This document shows positions 35,367 through 48,037 of a DNA stretch of 64,000 nucleotides, one piece after another. The first letter of the stretch is position 1; every line of letters begins with the position of its first letter. The notes beneath the pieces are model-generated. The model saw only the letters and a program-made list of their open reading frames with translations. It was not told the origin of the DNA and did not search any database. Source of the stretch: Alisma plantago-aquatica. Taxonomy: Eukaryota; Streptophyta; Magnoliopsida; Alismatales; Alismataceae. The position numbers were made by a program, and so were the translations under genes. Where the stretch lies: assembly GCA_963693085.1 (NCBI GenBank), contig OY856411.1:69615001-69679000 (forward strand), given 5' to 3'.

Positions 35367-37273
35367 TCATCGCCAACTAAATCTTTCTTTCCCACCACTT
35401 GAACACATCCCAGCGTCTGCTCTCACCCAACTGAGCTTTGAGACAGAGATACCTTCTCAATCTTGGGAATCTGCCCCTAGGAGGCGACCCTTCAGAGCAC
35501 TTCACTACAATATATGCCACAGCCCACACCACTCTCGATTTAGATTCACCAAAAAAGTTATCTATTTCAAATGCCATGAGAGAGGCCAAACCTAGCGTAT
35601 CTGCAAATCCACCTTTAATCATTTTCCAAAAAAGTTTAATCACTTCCCAAGATCACTTTCAGGACATGAGGCTCATAAGCAGCCCGATGATCACTTTTTC
35701 AGACATGGAAAATCCAATCAACTGAAACATCCAAACCTCACTTTCTCGATTCACAATAACCCTTTTGCATGTCTTACAGATCCACCTCATACATCTCAAC
35801 CCCATGCACATGAAAAACTCAACTCACATCCTCCTTATAAGCCCCCTATGGTACCACTTGGGATATCCTCACTCAAACCTTCTTGCCTCAACTCTACATC
35901 ACCTTTCCTTCCGCCTCCCCAAACTCTTGTCATGGCCCCTGCTACCCACCTAGAGTCTGCCATTACCTTTTGATCTCCCAACAAACTCTATGAGACTTCT
36001 GAAGGTCTTCTCTACAAGGAGTGTCCTGGCCTCTATTGAAAACAACCTAGATAATAACATGGTCAATATTTTGGATGTAACCAGAGCTATAGCCCTCCTT
36101 ATCCCATGACACACGGTGCTCAAACAAAAAATCCTCTCACCATCTCAACTTCTATACTTCGTCCCACAAGGTACCAAGATTGACCATCTTTTTGGACAAA
36201 TTCTCACGATCCCATGTGGCTCTAGTTTTATTCAGGCAAATCTTTCTAGGTGGACGTCTAGACATGGGGCTTTGGAGGCCCAGTCAGGTGGGTCAGGGTG
36301 GGTTGCTATATCAAACCTCCCCCCTCACCTTTGGGAAGTCGAAGTCTTCAGAGCCATTGCCCATGCTGTTGGGGCTACTCTCCAATACATCAATCCAGAG
36401 ACCTTACACCCTTCACATTTCATTAAAGCTTACTATCTTTTCTCTGTCAAACAAGCCACCTCCCTCCCATCTTCTCTGAACATCAAGCTGGGAGAAATCA
36501 TCTACAACATAAAACTATATGTTGAGAACCCTATTGACATCAAAACATCTTTCTCTGACCTCTCTGTTCACCCTCCATATTGGTACTTCTCGATCAAAAA
36601 CAAAAGATCCTACAATCCCATCAGAAAACCTGGAGATAGAAACTTAGTTTGGGAGAGAAAATCTGCCACCATGAACTCATCAGCTGACTCCAACATATCT
36701 CACAATCTTAAAAGAAAAAGAACACTCTCACCACCTGCCAAAAATTCTCTTCCCTCCCCCAAAGGCACTTTCCAACCCTTCTCTTCCATCCCAAAATAAG
36801 AAAACTTTTCTCTTAACAGAGATCTAGACACTATAAAAAAGCTCAAAACAACAATCATTGATGAGATGAAATCATCGCAGAGTCTGAAGAAAAAGAGCAA
36901 AGGTAAGGACTCCAGCATCATCAAGTCCACCAACACCATGCAAACCAGCCTTGAGGGGATACTCAGGAGAAACATCTCCGCTGCTCACGAAATAAGTACT
37001 ATATTCTCAACTTCCTGCTCAGATGTTATTTCAAACTCTCATTTATCACCAATTGCCACATTAGAAGAAAATGATATAGACAATATTGAAGATTTGGCTT
37101 CATGGCCTGATATTCATAGTTTCATCAGATTTGCAAATAAAATAGGAATACAATTTGAGGAGGAAAATATAGCAAACACAACACTAAATGACATAGAAAA
37201 GTTCATGAATTGGACAAACCAAAGGCCTCTTGGAGAGACAAACTATAAAATAAACTTTTTGAGCATCTCATAA
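35367..37273 (+). pseudogene. LINE ORF1, copy B (5'-truncated)
   Basis: Same broken reading frames as copy A from the zinc-knuckle-like stretch onward: 227-codon DUF4283-like piece at 36116-36799 and Lys-rich tail at 36866-37273. The N-terminal 247-codon piece is missing because the duplicated unit starts inside ORF1. Substitutions relative to copy A include KAYYLFS for KAYCLFS and LYVENP for LSVENP. Confidence 0.7.
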
Positions 37274-37325
37274 CTTCATAGCACCTTTTTTTTATCTTTT
37301 TTGTTTGATTTATCTCTGTTAAAAG

Positions 37326-37982
37326 ATGAAAATTACATCTTGAAATGTTTGCGGTGCGGCCAATGCACGTAGAAGAAAAGAGATTAGAAATCATATCTAT
37401 AAAAATAACATTGACATCATTACCATTCAAGAGACCAAATCCACTCTCTCTCAATTTGCTTTAAAAACAATTGGGGGAAATAAGATAATAGATTGGTTCC
37501 AAATCCCACCTGATGGCTTCAAAGGAGGACTTCTAGTGGGATATAAAAAAAACACTTTCACCCTCTCTCACTAGGATCTCAGAACCTTCTCCATATCTAT
37601 ATCTTTGACAAATTCAGCTGACAACTTCAGTTGGACTTTTATAGGTTTATATGGCGAGCCAGATCACAACAAATCTCTTTCTCTTTCGGAACTATCAGAT
37701 ATCATGCAAGCCTATCAATACAAACCATGGCTTCTTGGAGGTGATTTCAACCTCATTACCAAAATCACTGACACACAAAACTTAATCTCCACAACTACTG
37801 CCCTTTCTCCTACTGACAAAATTTGTACACATCTCCTCTCTAAACACAATATGATAGACCTCCCTCCCTCTAATGCTGGTTTCACGTAGTCGAAAAATAA
37901 TACTAGAGCCAGACTTCACCACTTCATCTGTTACCCTTCTTGGGAAGAACAATTTCCTCTTGCATCTGTTCATATCACCCAC
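37326..37982 (+). pseudogene. LINE endonuclease domain, copy B
   Basis: Duplicate of 18361-19017 with the same three in-frame stops at Trp positions, so those stops predate the duplication. It is cut by the pol-less element at ATACC (37983-37987). Confidence 0.8.
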
Positions 37983-37987
37983 ATACC

Positions 37988-39406
37988 TGTTGGCTAAATG
38001 GACATCTATAAATCCCTTTGTTTTGATTATGACAAACATTTCATTCTTATTGATCTAATGAGCTACTTGAGTGTGCAGGATTAAGGTGGATGCCAAAGCA
38101 ACTAGGGAAATCCATATGCTTACATTTATGTTTTCATGCAATGTAATCGCTTTGTAAAAACTTGTACAAATATATAATGTACAAGTACTTAGATTGCATG
38201 TAAATCAAGCAATAGATCTTCCCTAGCTAAACACCACATTTAGATAAGTCATCCCCTTCATATAGGATCACATATGCACACTCATACATATAATTAGTGC
38301 CTAAATTGCAACATTGAAACACGATCAATCTCGGTCAACAAACTCCTCGACCGAGACACTCTCGGTCGACAATCTTCTCGACCGAGAAAGATCCAAAGTA
38401 GCCGTTAGACACAACAGACAAGTTAGTTGGCAGTTGGAGAAAGACGTTGCAAATCACTTGTTCCAGAGTGCCTGTCAGTCGACAAAAGTTCGACCGAGTA
38501 GGTATCTCGGTCGACCATTCCTCGACCGAGATTGTCTCTGACAGCAACTGCAGAATTAATTAATTAGTCGTTGTTAAAGCAACAACTTTGTACCTAACGG
38601 CTAGTTAAGCACTTGGAAACCCCTAGAAGTTGTCTAGAACGTCCTTAAGCATCCTTAGGCCATTCCTATAAATAGGACAAGCCATAGGACACTCAAACCA
38701 ACTTGTTACACTTGAGAACTCTTTGAGCATACTTTGAGCAATCTATTTGTGAGCAAATTGAGCATTGTGAACATTGGCTATTTCCTTCTTTAGCTCATAA
38801 TTCGTGTCCTATAGGCTAGTATCTCCTACCCACTGCAATCACAAGTTCACACACTTGGTTAGGAGATCTTTACGCTTGATCTAGGCAAATCAAGCCTTAG
38901 GCTACAAAGGATAAGTTGTAATTTCCTTTTTCTTTCTTGTTCTCTATTACCGTTTGTACTCTCCTTGCTACTCCTAGGTTGGAGGCTGCTGATTGGAGAG
39001 GGTGGAGTTCTTCTTGGCGAAGAAGGTGACTTTGAGCTACTTCAGAAGGCTGGTGCAACGGGAGGTTACTTCTAGAGAGGAAGGCTACTTCAAGGGGGAG
39101 CTTGGAGTTACTTCAAGAAGGCTACCTCAAAGTCGGTACACCTACTTCAAGTGAAGGCTGCTCAAAGGGTGTAAAGGAAAGTATTGTATTTTGTATAAAT
39201 CCTTGAGAAGGTAATAAAATAAATACTTTCAAAATTCCGGTTGGGTAAGCAACCGGGTAGTGGACTGACAACTTTAGTATTTGCTAAAGTTGGAACCACT
39301 CTAAACACCTGTCTCCTTCTTCTAATTTTTAATTGTGGTTGTTTGAGTTAAATAAATTGTTAAAATTATTTAAAAACTCTATTCACCCCCCCTCTAGTGT
39401 TTTTCA
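37988..39406 (+). repeat. 5' LTR, copy B
   Basis: Differs from the copy A 5' LTR at about six sites by eye (for example GTCGGTACACC for GTCGGTGCACC, TTAGTCGTTG for TTAGCCGTTG). That is fewer than the 5'/3' LTR differences within one copy. Hairpins are at about 38330-38530 and the TATA box at about 38667. Confidence 0.9.
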
Positions 39407-39453
39407 ATTGGTATCAGAGCAGGCTTCAAGGAACCCTAATCAGGTCTTGAAGA

Positions 39454-40359
39454 ATGGAGGGTAATGGTGATTACAATCACAACAAAAGGTGCTGCTTGGA
39501 TAAAACTACAACATGCTGCAATTGGTGCTTAGGAACAAGCCACACAACAACTAGATGCCCATGGAGATCAAAGAAGGAAGATGAGAACAAAGATTGTCTC
39601 ATTGCTACAACTAGCGAGGAAGAAGAAGAAGAGGTAAGTCTTTTTGATTTATCCAAAGAAGAACTAGTTGCTAGCCTTGAAGAAACACATATTAAGTATG
39701 TTGAATGCAAGAAGAAATTAAAGAAATCAAATAAAGCAAATGATGAATTACATGCTAAGCTTCTTGCTATTACATCTGAAAATGAAGATCTTAAAAAGAT
39801 CATTGAAGATCATGATATTGAGATAAAATCTATAGAGGCAAATTGTAATCTACTTTCTTTAGAGAAGAATAATTTGCAAAGTCAAGTGAATGATCTTCAA
39901 AAACAACCCATTTTATGCAACCATATAGATTATGATTCTATTGTCAAAGAAAGAAATTCATTGTCATCTAATCTAGATCAAGCAAAACTAGATATCAAGA
40001 AAAGAATGGAAGAGATTGCCAAGTTACAACAAAAAGTTAGTAATTTAAATAATAATGGCATTCTTGATCAAATCTTAGATAATTCCTATCATCAAATTGG
40101 GAGAAGAGGACTAGGTTACAAACCTAAAGGGAAATCCTATCAACAACCTAGTTGGAGAAAGTCACAAACCCATCAATCTATATATGTACCTAAAAGAACA
40201 TTTTCACCCAAGGACAACACAGAACACAATCATAGAAAAAGATATGAGGTTGACTTGATATGCTGTCATTATTGTTTGCGCCTTGGTCACTATTCTTTTT
40301 CATGCCCTTACAAGAGAAAAGATGTCGAGTTAGTTTGGGTTCCAAAACCTCCAAACTAA
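39454..40359 (+). CDS. Gag-derived double zinc-knuckle protein, copy B
   Basis: 301 codons, identical in protein sequence to the product of 20489-21394: knuckles at residues 22-35 and 271-284, central coiled coil, and no capsid or pol domains. It starts 33 bases after the primer-binding site. Identity here reflects the recent duplication and says little about selection. Confidence 0.75.
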   Translation: MEGNGDYNHNKRCCLDKTTTCCNWCLGTSHTTTRCPWRSKKEDENKDCLIATTSEEEEEEVSLFDLSKEELVASLEETHIKYVECKKKLKKSNKANDELHAKLLAITSENEDLKKIIEDHDIEIKSIEANCNLLSLEKNNLQSQVNDLQKQPILCNHIDYDSIVKERNSLSSNLDQAKLDIKKRMEEIAKLQQKVSNLNNNGILDQILDNSYHQIGRRGLGYKPKGKSYQQPSWRKSQTHQSIYVPKRTFSPKDNTEHNHRKRYEVDLICCHYCLRLGHYSFSCPYKRKDVELVWVPKPPN

Positions 40360-41461
40360 ATGAACAGAATCAAGCTGAGATATGACCAAGGACCTTAGTT
40401 GCATATTTCTACGTCTATCTCAACTCAACATAATGGGATAATCAATAAATTTAAGTATCTAAATATTTAACTTGCATATGTTTTATTTGGAAGCAATTAA
40501 CAGTTTCAGAAATATTGTCGGTCGAGAGACTGTCGACCGAGACACTGTCGGTCGAGAAATAGTCGACCGAGCATGTTAGTGATTTCCAGTCTGTTGTAAA
40601 AATTGCTAAATTTCTTTGAAATTGATGAAATTGCTATCTATTCATGATTAATGATTGGATATTTATTTTGGAAATCATCCATACAAATTTAAATTAATAT
40701 TAGTTTATTCCCTAAATGATTTAAAATCAAATTATGCTTAGAAAATTTCACATGATTTCCTTATTTTCTGGTCTATCCATATAGAGATCATGTGATTAAA
40801 ATCATGCGATTATTACATCATGGATATGCTTTCACCATTTGGTACTGAGATTAGCTTGATAGATAATTGTCTACTTGGATCCATGATAGGCAAGCAAATG
40901 CTTTATTGGTAATATGTTATGCTTGCAACACATAAGATAAAATCTCTCAAAAAGACTTGAGATATTTAGTGCTTTTCAATTGAGATATTTAGTGTTTTTC
41001 AATTGATATTTAGTGTGCCTTCAGTAAAGAATTTTATGAGGATACTAAACGACGTGAAATTTGATATTCATATTACTACATCAAAGCATATATTTTAAAG
41101 GACAAATGTTTTCATATTAAGTATTATGCTTCAACTTAATACTTAATCAAATCCTATGCAGATATTATACTTCATAATGTTCAAATTGAAAAATCTGCAA
41201 ATCTGCCTCTTGGTTAAAATGAAATTTGACCAAGGGGCGCTATGGTCGTAGTCAAAATCGACCTAAAATAAGTTTTGACACAATAATTAATTGAATATCA
41301 TTTTATTAAAAGCAAATCAATTTATGATCACAAAATTGTCTCAATATTGTCAATAATAATACAAAATTTCACTCCCTTAGAAAATATATATGCTCTACAA
41401 ATTTAGTCTATCATTTGCATTAAAAATAAAAAGCTTAAAAAATTCGTACCCGGTAAGTCTG

Positions 41462-41768
41462 TCGGTCGACAAATCTTCGACCGAAAACCTCTCGGTCTGC
41501 CCACTTCTCTCGACCGACAGAATCTAGACAGACCTAGCATCGGACACACTTCCGGTCGACAATTGTTCGACCGAGACAGTGTCGGTCGATGATTGCTCGA
41601 CCGAGAAAGAGCCGTTAGAAAATGACCGTTGCAATCCGACCGTTACCGTTAACGGCCGACCGTTACAAGTCGACCGTTGGACGGCCAAGTGGCGTGTCTG
41701 GAATATGACCGTTGCGGACGCTCGGTCGACAAATTGTCGACCGACCCGGTCACTGGATTGCTATAAAA
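41462..41768 (+). promoter_or_regulatory. Internal hairpin cluster and TATA box, copy B
   Basis: Duplicate of 22497-22803. It carries one visible substitution between the copies (GTTAACGGCC for GTTAATGGCC) in the GACCGTT-rich spacer. All hairpin arms and the TATAAAAGG are unchanged. Confidence 0.6.
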
Positions 41769-41903
41769 GGAGCAAAAATGGGTCATTTCTTCACACCTTC
41801 TTATTCTTGTTTCCATAGGCTCTCTCTAGTGAATTCCTGTGCAAATCTTTAGCATCCTCATCCCCAAGAATTCCTTGCTTCTTCTCCACCTTCAAGCAAC
41901 ACA

Positions 41904-43274
41904 ATGGCATCATCCTCTGCTCGTGGAAAGAAGAAGGTCGCTGGCAGGAAACAAAGGGAGGCTACTCCACCATTGACGATCATCAACGACATTGCCTTCG
42001 TCGACGGAGATGCTGGTGATCGTTATCTACGGCTCTCCTCCAAAGCTCCTCTCCCACGACGACCAGTTGAAGTTATGGACTTCCTCAACATCGTCGACTT
42101 GGAGGACCTTTTCGAGGTGCAAAAGTTAAAAGAATTCATCAACCCTTCTTTCCCTTCCTATTCCATCAAGGTAGTGAATGAATTCTATGCTAACCTCATC
42201 TCCCACTCTGAAAATGAAACCATCTTCTTCTATACTATGGTCAACGGGCATAGCTTCCGATTTACTGAAGGGGATATTCTTGACATGCTAGATATTGACA
42301 TAGATGAATATCAAGACACCCTTGACCTTACTTCTGGAAACCCACTTAATCAATTTTCCCAAGATGACCATACCGTTAGTCTTAGTGACATCAAAAGGAC
42401 CATTTTTCAATCCAATACAACCTGTCACGAAGATAGAGGCAGATACTATGCTATAAATCTCAAACCAGCTGCTAGGATTGTAAACCTTATTGTTTCAACA
42501 AACATACATCCTAGAGCCAATAAATCTGAAGTTCCTATTTTTTGTATGTGTCTAATATATGCCATTATCCAACGTATTCCCACAAATTTTATCCGCATCA
42601 TTCTTAAAAACATGCTTGAGTTTTCTGGCAATCCTCCATATGCTGATTTTGTATGCCAAATTACTCAATATTTACTTAAGACTCAACTTGAGGATATGGG
42701 ATATACATGGGAGCGTAGACCACAAAAAATAAGTAAGAATACTGTAGAAAAAATGGGGATTGATTTCGGTCATAAGAGGGCTAGGGTAGAAGGAGAAACA
42801 TCTACACAAGACATACCACCTCCACCTCCTCCTACCAGCCTACCCTATGACCCCATCCAAAACACTCTAACCTATGTTGCTGGGTCACAATATCATCTTA
42901 GTAAACAACTAGATTATAACCACCATGCCATGACTTATCTAAACCAAAGAATGCAAACTCTTTCTCCAAACCAACCAGATGAATATCCTTATTCTTTAAA
43001 TCCTGGCATGCTCAAACCATATAATCCATCTTACAACTACTATCAACCTCCACCTCCACCATCTACAGATCTCACGCATACTCAGTTTTCATCAATGCAA
43101 CTACAAGATATTGTTGCTCATTTCCGATTTGATCGTGTTCCAACCTTCTTGGAGGCATATGCCTTAACCAAGACAGGTGCTCTGGAGTGGCAAACTTTGG
43201 TCCAGTATTATGGAGCTGAGCCTTTTCTTGGGAAAGACCCTGATATTGATGTAATTCTTAAGTCTTTCCAATGA
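41904..43274 (+). CDS. Envelope-like / PF20167-like protein, copy B
   Basis: 456 codons, identical in protein sequence to the product of 22939-24309, with the same PF20167-like region (about 85-290), basic N-terminus and two proline runs. It sits 142 bases after the internal TATA box. Function unknown; membership inferred from motif spacing. Confidence 0.7.
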   Translation: MASSSARGKKKVAGRKQREATPPLTIINDIAFVDGDAGDRYLRLSSKAPLPRRPVEVMDFLNIVDLEDLFEVQKLKEFINPSFPSYSIKVVNEFYANLISHSENETIFFYTMVNGHSFRFTEGDILDMLDIDIDEYQDTLDLTSGNPLNQFSQDDHTVSLSDIKRTIFQSNTTCHEDRGRYYAINLKPAARIVNLIVSTNIHPRANKSEVPIFCMCLIYAIIQRIPTNFIRIILKNMLEFSGNPPYADFVCQITQYLLKTQLEDMGYTWERRPQKISKNTVEKMGIDFGHKRARVEGETSTQDIPPPPPPTSLPYDPIQNTLTYVAGSQYHLSKQLDYNHHAMTYLNQRMQTLSPNQPDEYPYSLNPGMLKPYNPSYNYYQPPPPPSTDLTHTQFSSMQLQDIVAHFRFDRVPTFLEAYALTKTGALEWQTLVQYYGAEPFLGKDPDIDVILKSFQ

Positions 43275-44264
43275 GATTTGGAGTTGTATTAGTTGTAATG
43301 GAATCTTTGCAAAATTGTAATAAATGGGTTATTGTTACATGTTTTGGCTATCTTTTCATGCTTGTAATGACATTGGTTATCTTTATAATGGATATTTTTT
43401 TGGCATCATTTGAATTTGGATTATAAGACTATTGTAGAGCATACAAAATAAGGGGAGTAATAAATACAAGTAAATCAAAAAGGATGAACATCTTTGCAAA
43501 TACCTAAAAGTTCAAGTTATGGCTAAAATGACATCTATTGCAAAATACTTATATCTTGGGGGAGCATAGTATAAGATTAAGGGGGAGCTCATAGAAACAA
43601 ATTTGATTATCTGATTGAGAAGCTTACAAAAACATTGCAAACATCATTTGGAGCTTGTTACGACCTTAGTATTTTTACTCTTGGTTATGAAGAAATCTAT
43701 GAATTTCATAAAAATGATATATCTTATTCTTAAAGGGACTCTCTAAACAAATCAGGGCTTAACATCCCATGCATTTAGTTAAGAGACATTTTTATGCACT
43801 CTAAAACTAAAGGATTCTCATTTCATTTTTAAGGCTTAACATCCCTTGTAAAATGGGTGAGAAATCAATACACATAGGCCATAAACTTAAAAGAAACTCA
43901 TATCATTTCAAGGCTTAACATCCTTTGCAAATGATTGAGAAACAAATTGTGGCTAACTTTTGACAATAAAAATCCCTTGATTTTAAATTGGATATCTCTT
44001 TAAGGGGGAGCAAAGCTTAAAAACGAAGACACAAAGTCATACTACATGATTATATTGGATATCTTTTTGAAATGACAAAGGGGGAGAAATAATATAAAAT
44101 CACAAACATAAAATTAAAATGAGTTTTATAAATCTTGGCCAGAAGTCACTTGCAAAATCAAAGATGGCTACAAAGGTAAATTTTCAGGTATGAAACTCAT
44201 ATGGTTTATATTTCCTTTATTTTTATATTTAGGAAATGTTTGTCATCTTCAAAAAGGGGGAGAT

Positions 44265-45683
44265 TGTTGGCTAAATGGACATCTATAAATCCCTTTGTTT
44301 TGATTATGACAAACATTTCATTCTTATTGATCTAACGAGCTACTTGAGTGTGCAGGATTAAGGTGGATGCCAAAGCAACTAGGGAAATCCATATGCTTAC
44401 ATTTATGTTTTCATGCAATGTAATCGCTTTGTAAAAACTTGTACAAATATATAATGTACAAGTACTTAGATTGCATGTAAATCAAGCAATAGATCTTCCC
44501 TAGCTAAACACCACATTTAGATAAGTCATCCCCTTCATATAGGATCACATATGCACACTCATACATATAATTAGTGCCTAAATTGCAACATTGAAATAGG
44601 ATCAATCTCGGTCGACAAACTCCTCGACCGAGACACTCTCGGTCGACAATCTTCTCGACCGAGAAAGATCCAAAGTAGCCGTTAGACACAACAGACAAGT
44701 TAGTTGGCAGTTGGAGAAAGACGTTGCAAATCACTTGTTCCAGAGTGCCTGTCGGTCGACAAAAGTTCGACCGAGTAGGTGTCTCGGTCGACCATTCCTC
44801 GACCGAGATTGTCTCTGACAGCAACTGCAGAATTAATTAATTAGCCGTTGTTAAAGCAACAACTTTGTACCTAACGGCTAGTTAAGCACTTAGAAACCCC
44901 TAGAAGTTGTCTAGAACGTCCTTAAGCATCCTTAGGCCATTCCTATAAATAGGACAAGCCATAGGACACTCAAACCAACTTGTTACACTTGAGAACTCTT
45001 TGAGCATACTTTGAGCAATCTATTTGTGAGCAAATTGAGCATTGTGAACATTGGCTATTTCCTTCTTTAGCTCATAATTCGTGTCCTATAGGCTAGTATC
45101 TCCTACCCACTGCAATCACAAGTTCACACACTTGGTTAGGAGATCTTTACGCTTGATCTAGGCAAATCAAGCCTTAGGCTACAAAGGATAAGTTGTAATT
45201 TCCTTTTTCTTTCTTGTTCTCTATTACCGTTTGTACTCTCCTTGCTACTCCTAGGTTGGAGGCTGCTGATTGGAGAGGGTGGAGTTCTTCTTGGCAAAGA
45301 AGGTGACTTTGAGCTACTTCAGAAGGCTGGTGCAACGGGAGGTTACTTCTAGAGAGGAAGGCTACTTCAAGGGGGAGCTTGAAGTTACTTCAAGAAGGCT
45401 ACCTCAAAGTTGGTGCACCTACTTCAAGTGAAGGTTGCTCAAAGGGTGTAAAGGAAAGTATTGTATTTTGTATAAATCCTTGAGAAGGTAATAAAATAAA
45501 TACTTTCAAAATCCCGGTTGGGTAAGCAACCGGGTAGTGGACTGACAACTTTAGTATTTGCTAAAGTTGGAACCACTCTAAACACCTGTCTCCTTCTTCT
45601 AATTTTTAATTGTGGTTGTTTGAGTTAAATAAATTGTTAAAATTATTTAAAAACTCTATTCACCCCCCCTCTAGTGTTTTTCA
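44265..45683 (+). repeat. 3' LTR, copy B
   Basis: Shares the 3'-LTR-specific bases of copy A (TAGGATCAATCTCGGTCGAC, GGCAAAGAAGG, AATCCCGG), confirming direct duplication and not independent insertion. It reverts to the 5' LTR state at a few sites (TTGGCTATTT, AACACCTGTC), where copy A has probably mutated. Confidence 0.9.
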
Positions 45684-47159
45684 ATACCTATATCTAACCA
45701 TTTTCCCTTAATCATTGACACCCAAAAGGAAATTTGGGGAAAAAATCCTTTCATTTTGAAAACTTCTTGTAACATCCCTGACCTGGGTTATGCCTTAACC
45801 CTAGAAGTTTTGCTTAAGTAAATCATTTATATTCTTGTCTTTATCTTTTGAAAGGTAATTAAGGCTCAAGAGGAACTTATGTTTCAATTTTAGTCTTTTT
45901 TTGAATAATGTTGAAAACAATGTTTTGCCCGTTTTGGACTAAAGTGCAAATTACCCAAGTTGAGGGGTTAACTTGCAAATGTTACATGTTAAAATGTTCC
46001 TCAAATGTTGAAGCATCATAAGAATGAAAATGATGTAGAGGTATGGCTTGTGGAAGCCTGAGCACCAAGAAAGAGCTTATTAAGCAATGTTTGTATATTA
46101 AAACCTAGTTTTGGTGTAATAGGCAGTTTACCCAAAACCTAGGGTTCAATATGCAAAATACCACTTCTAGAGAGTCCCTAATGTTTATTGGTATCAATTA
46201 GAGACAAGAAAATCAGATAGGCATCTCATTTGAATCTCTTTGGGGGAGAGAGAATCTTGATATTAAAATAATCAAGATTTAAGCATAATTAAAACCCTAA
46301 TTCAATGCAAAAATAAATATATCAATGGAAGTGCCCTTCAACCAAAAATATGATGGTTGAATTTATATAAGTATGGAAGTCCTTGTGTCTTTCAATGGCA
46401 CCGAAATATCTAAAGTGAGTGGAGAGCCCACTCCTATTAGTTAAAGAAAAAGTAATATCCACTAATTTTTGGATATTATTATTATATTGATTAAGGTGCT
46501 TAATTGTTTTCTTTTAATTCATGGATAAAGAAGATGATTTCAAAGGGGAGGATTATGACTTCGTATTCAAGGAAGTGAGGTGGATAAGTGGCACCAATTT
46601 AGGGAATTGAAGGATTTTTATAACACTTTCTCTCTCTTGAATTTCCCTTATATACATTCCATCCTTTCACCCACATGAACGGCTTTTTTTCAACTCTTCT
46701 TTCTTTCCTTGCTTTGGCTGAGCACAAAGGAGCTTAGGATCAACAGGAGGACGTACCCCAACCTGTAGGTGATCTCCTTAATCATCTTCAACCTTGATTT
46801 CATGGTGGAAATTGAAATTCAATGCTTATTTTCTTCTTTTCTCCATTCAATCTTCAACTTTAGCCATTCTTTTCACTTAAAGACTTGAGGATGTACCTTG
46901 GGAAGTTGAGAAAGCTTCATTCACCATTAAATATGTGAAGCTTGAAGCTTGGATTCAACTTTGAAGGTGGGTTATATAACTTGAACCCTTATATATCATT
47001 ATTGATTTCATTTCTACATCATATGTTGATTCCTTTTTCTTTGCCGAATTTCCTTTTGATTAATTGTTGAAATCATCACAAAGATCACATCAAATTTCGA
47101 AGGTTTGAAGCTTGAATATGATGATGTCATCTTATCACACACCTCAAGAAATATCAGGT

Positions 47160-47960
47160 CCAACGGTTTCAACTTGAGACCAATCGGTCTCAAGACCGAT
47201 TGAAACCAAACGGTCTCAAGACCGTTTGGGATCAAACAGTCTCTAAACCGTTAGGAGATACTTGCTGATGTAGTTGGATGTTGATCCAATGGTTCTAATT
47301 GAATGACTCCTAATAGGTTCAGTGATGGATAATCCACTAATTACAAACTCTAATCGGGTTGAAGCGTTGAAATCCTAATTGAATTGGATCAATTTCATGG
47401 TTGGAGGCCAAACGGTCTCAAGACCGTTTATGAGTCCAAATGGTCTCAAAACCATTTGGAGGTCAAGGGCTGTGATGGATGGTTGGATATCCAAGGGTTA
47501 TAATTTGATGTACTCTCAATGGTCAAATTGATGAATGATTAAATGAAGCAAACCCTAATAATTTGGTTGAGGGAAACCCTAGATGATCCTTTCGGTTTCA
47601 AGGTAGTTTGGACCAAACAGTCTTGAGACTGTTTGAGCCCAAACGGTCTTGAAACCGTTTGGAATCAAACAGTCTTCAAACCGTTTGAGATCAAACGGTC
47701 TCAAACCATTTGGAGGTCCAATCAGTTTCAAGGTTGATTTATCCAATCAATTTCAAATGTTGATGGATCCAATCGATTTCAATGTACATGTGATCAAACA
47801 GTTTCAAGGGTTGAGTGCCCAAACAGTTTCAAAACCGTTTGGAGGGAAAACGGTCTCAACCCTAGATGCCCAAACGGTTTCAAAACCGTTTGGAGGGCAA
47901 ACGATTTCAAAACTGTTTGGAGGTTGAGGGGTCAAAACCATTTGGAGGTTCAATGCAACC
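47160..47960. repeat. AAACGGTCT/AGACCGTTT palindrome array, copy B
   Basis: Same array as 28195-28995. One palindrome arm has mutated (AAAACCATTTGG near 47936 versus AAAACCGTTTGG in copy A), a C/G-context transition that weakens the arm. Confidence 0.85.
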
Positions 47961-48037
47961 AAAACCATTTGAAGACCTAATGTAATGAAAGATCAATTAA
48001 ACCCATGATTGTTAATGATGTATATCAAAGACAATTA

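Larger units (their letters stand above)
37983..45688 (+). mobile_element. Pol-less LTR retrotransposon, copy B
   Basis: Same insertion as 19018-26722, duplicated with its flanks, so its target-site copies (ATACC 37983-37987 and 45684-45688) are identical. LTRs are 37988-39406 and 44265-45683, the primer-binding site is at 39409-39420, and the polypurine tract is at about 44251-44264. Internal hairpins and the internal TATA lie at 40518-40570 and 41462-41768. Confidence 0.9.

Noticed and set aside
35377..35643. Repeated 88-codon minus-strand frame (also at 16413-16679)
   Set aside because: It is antisense to LINE ORF1 with its zinc-knuckle-like motif and is present twice only because of the duplication.
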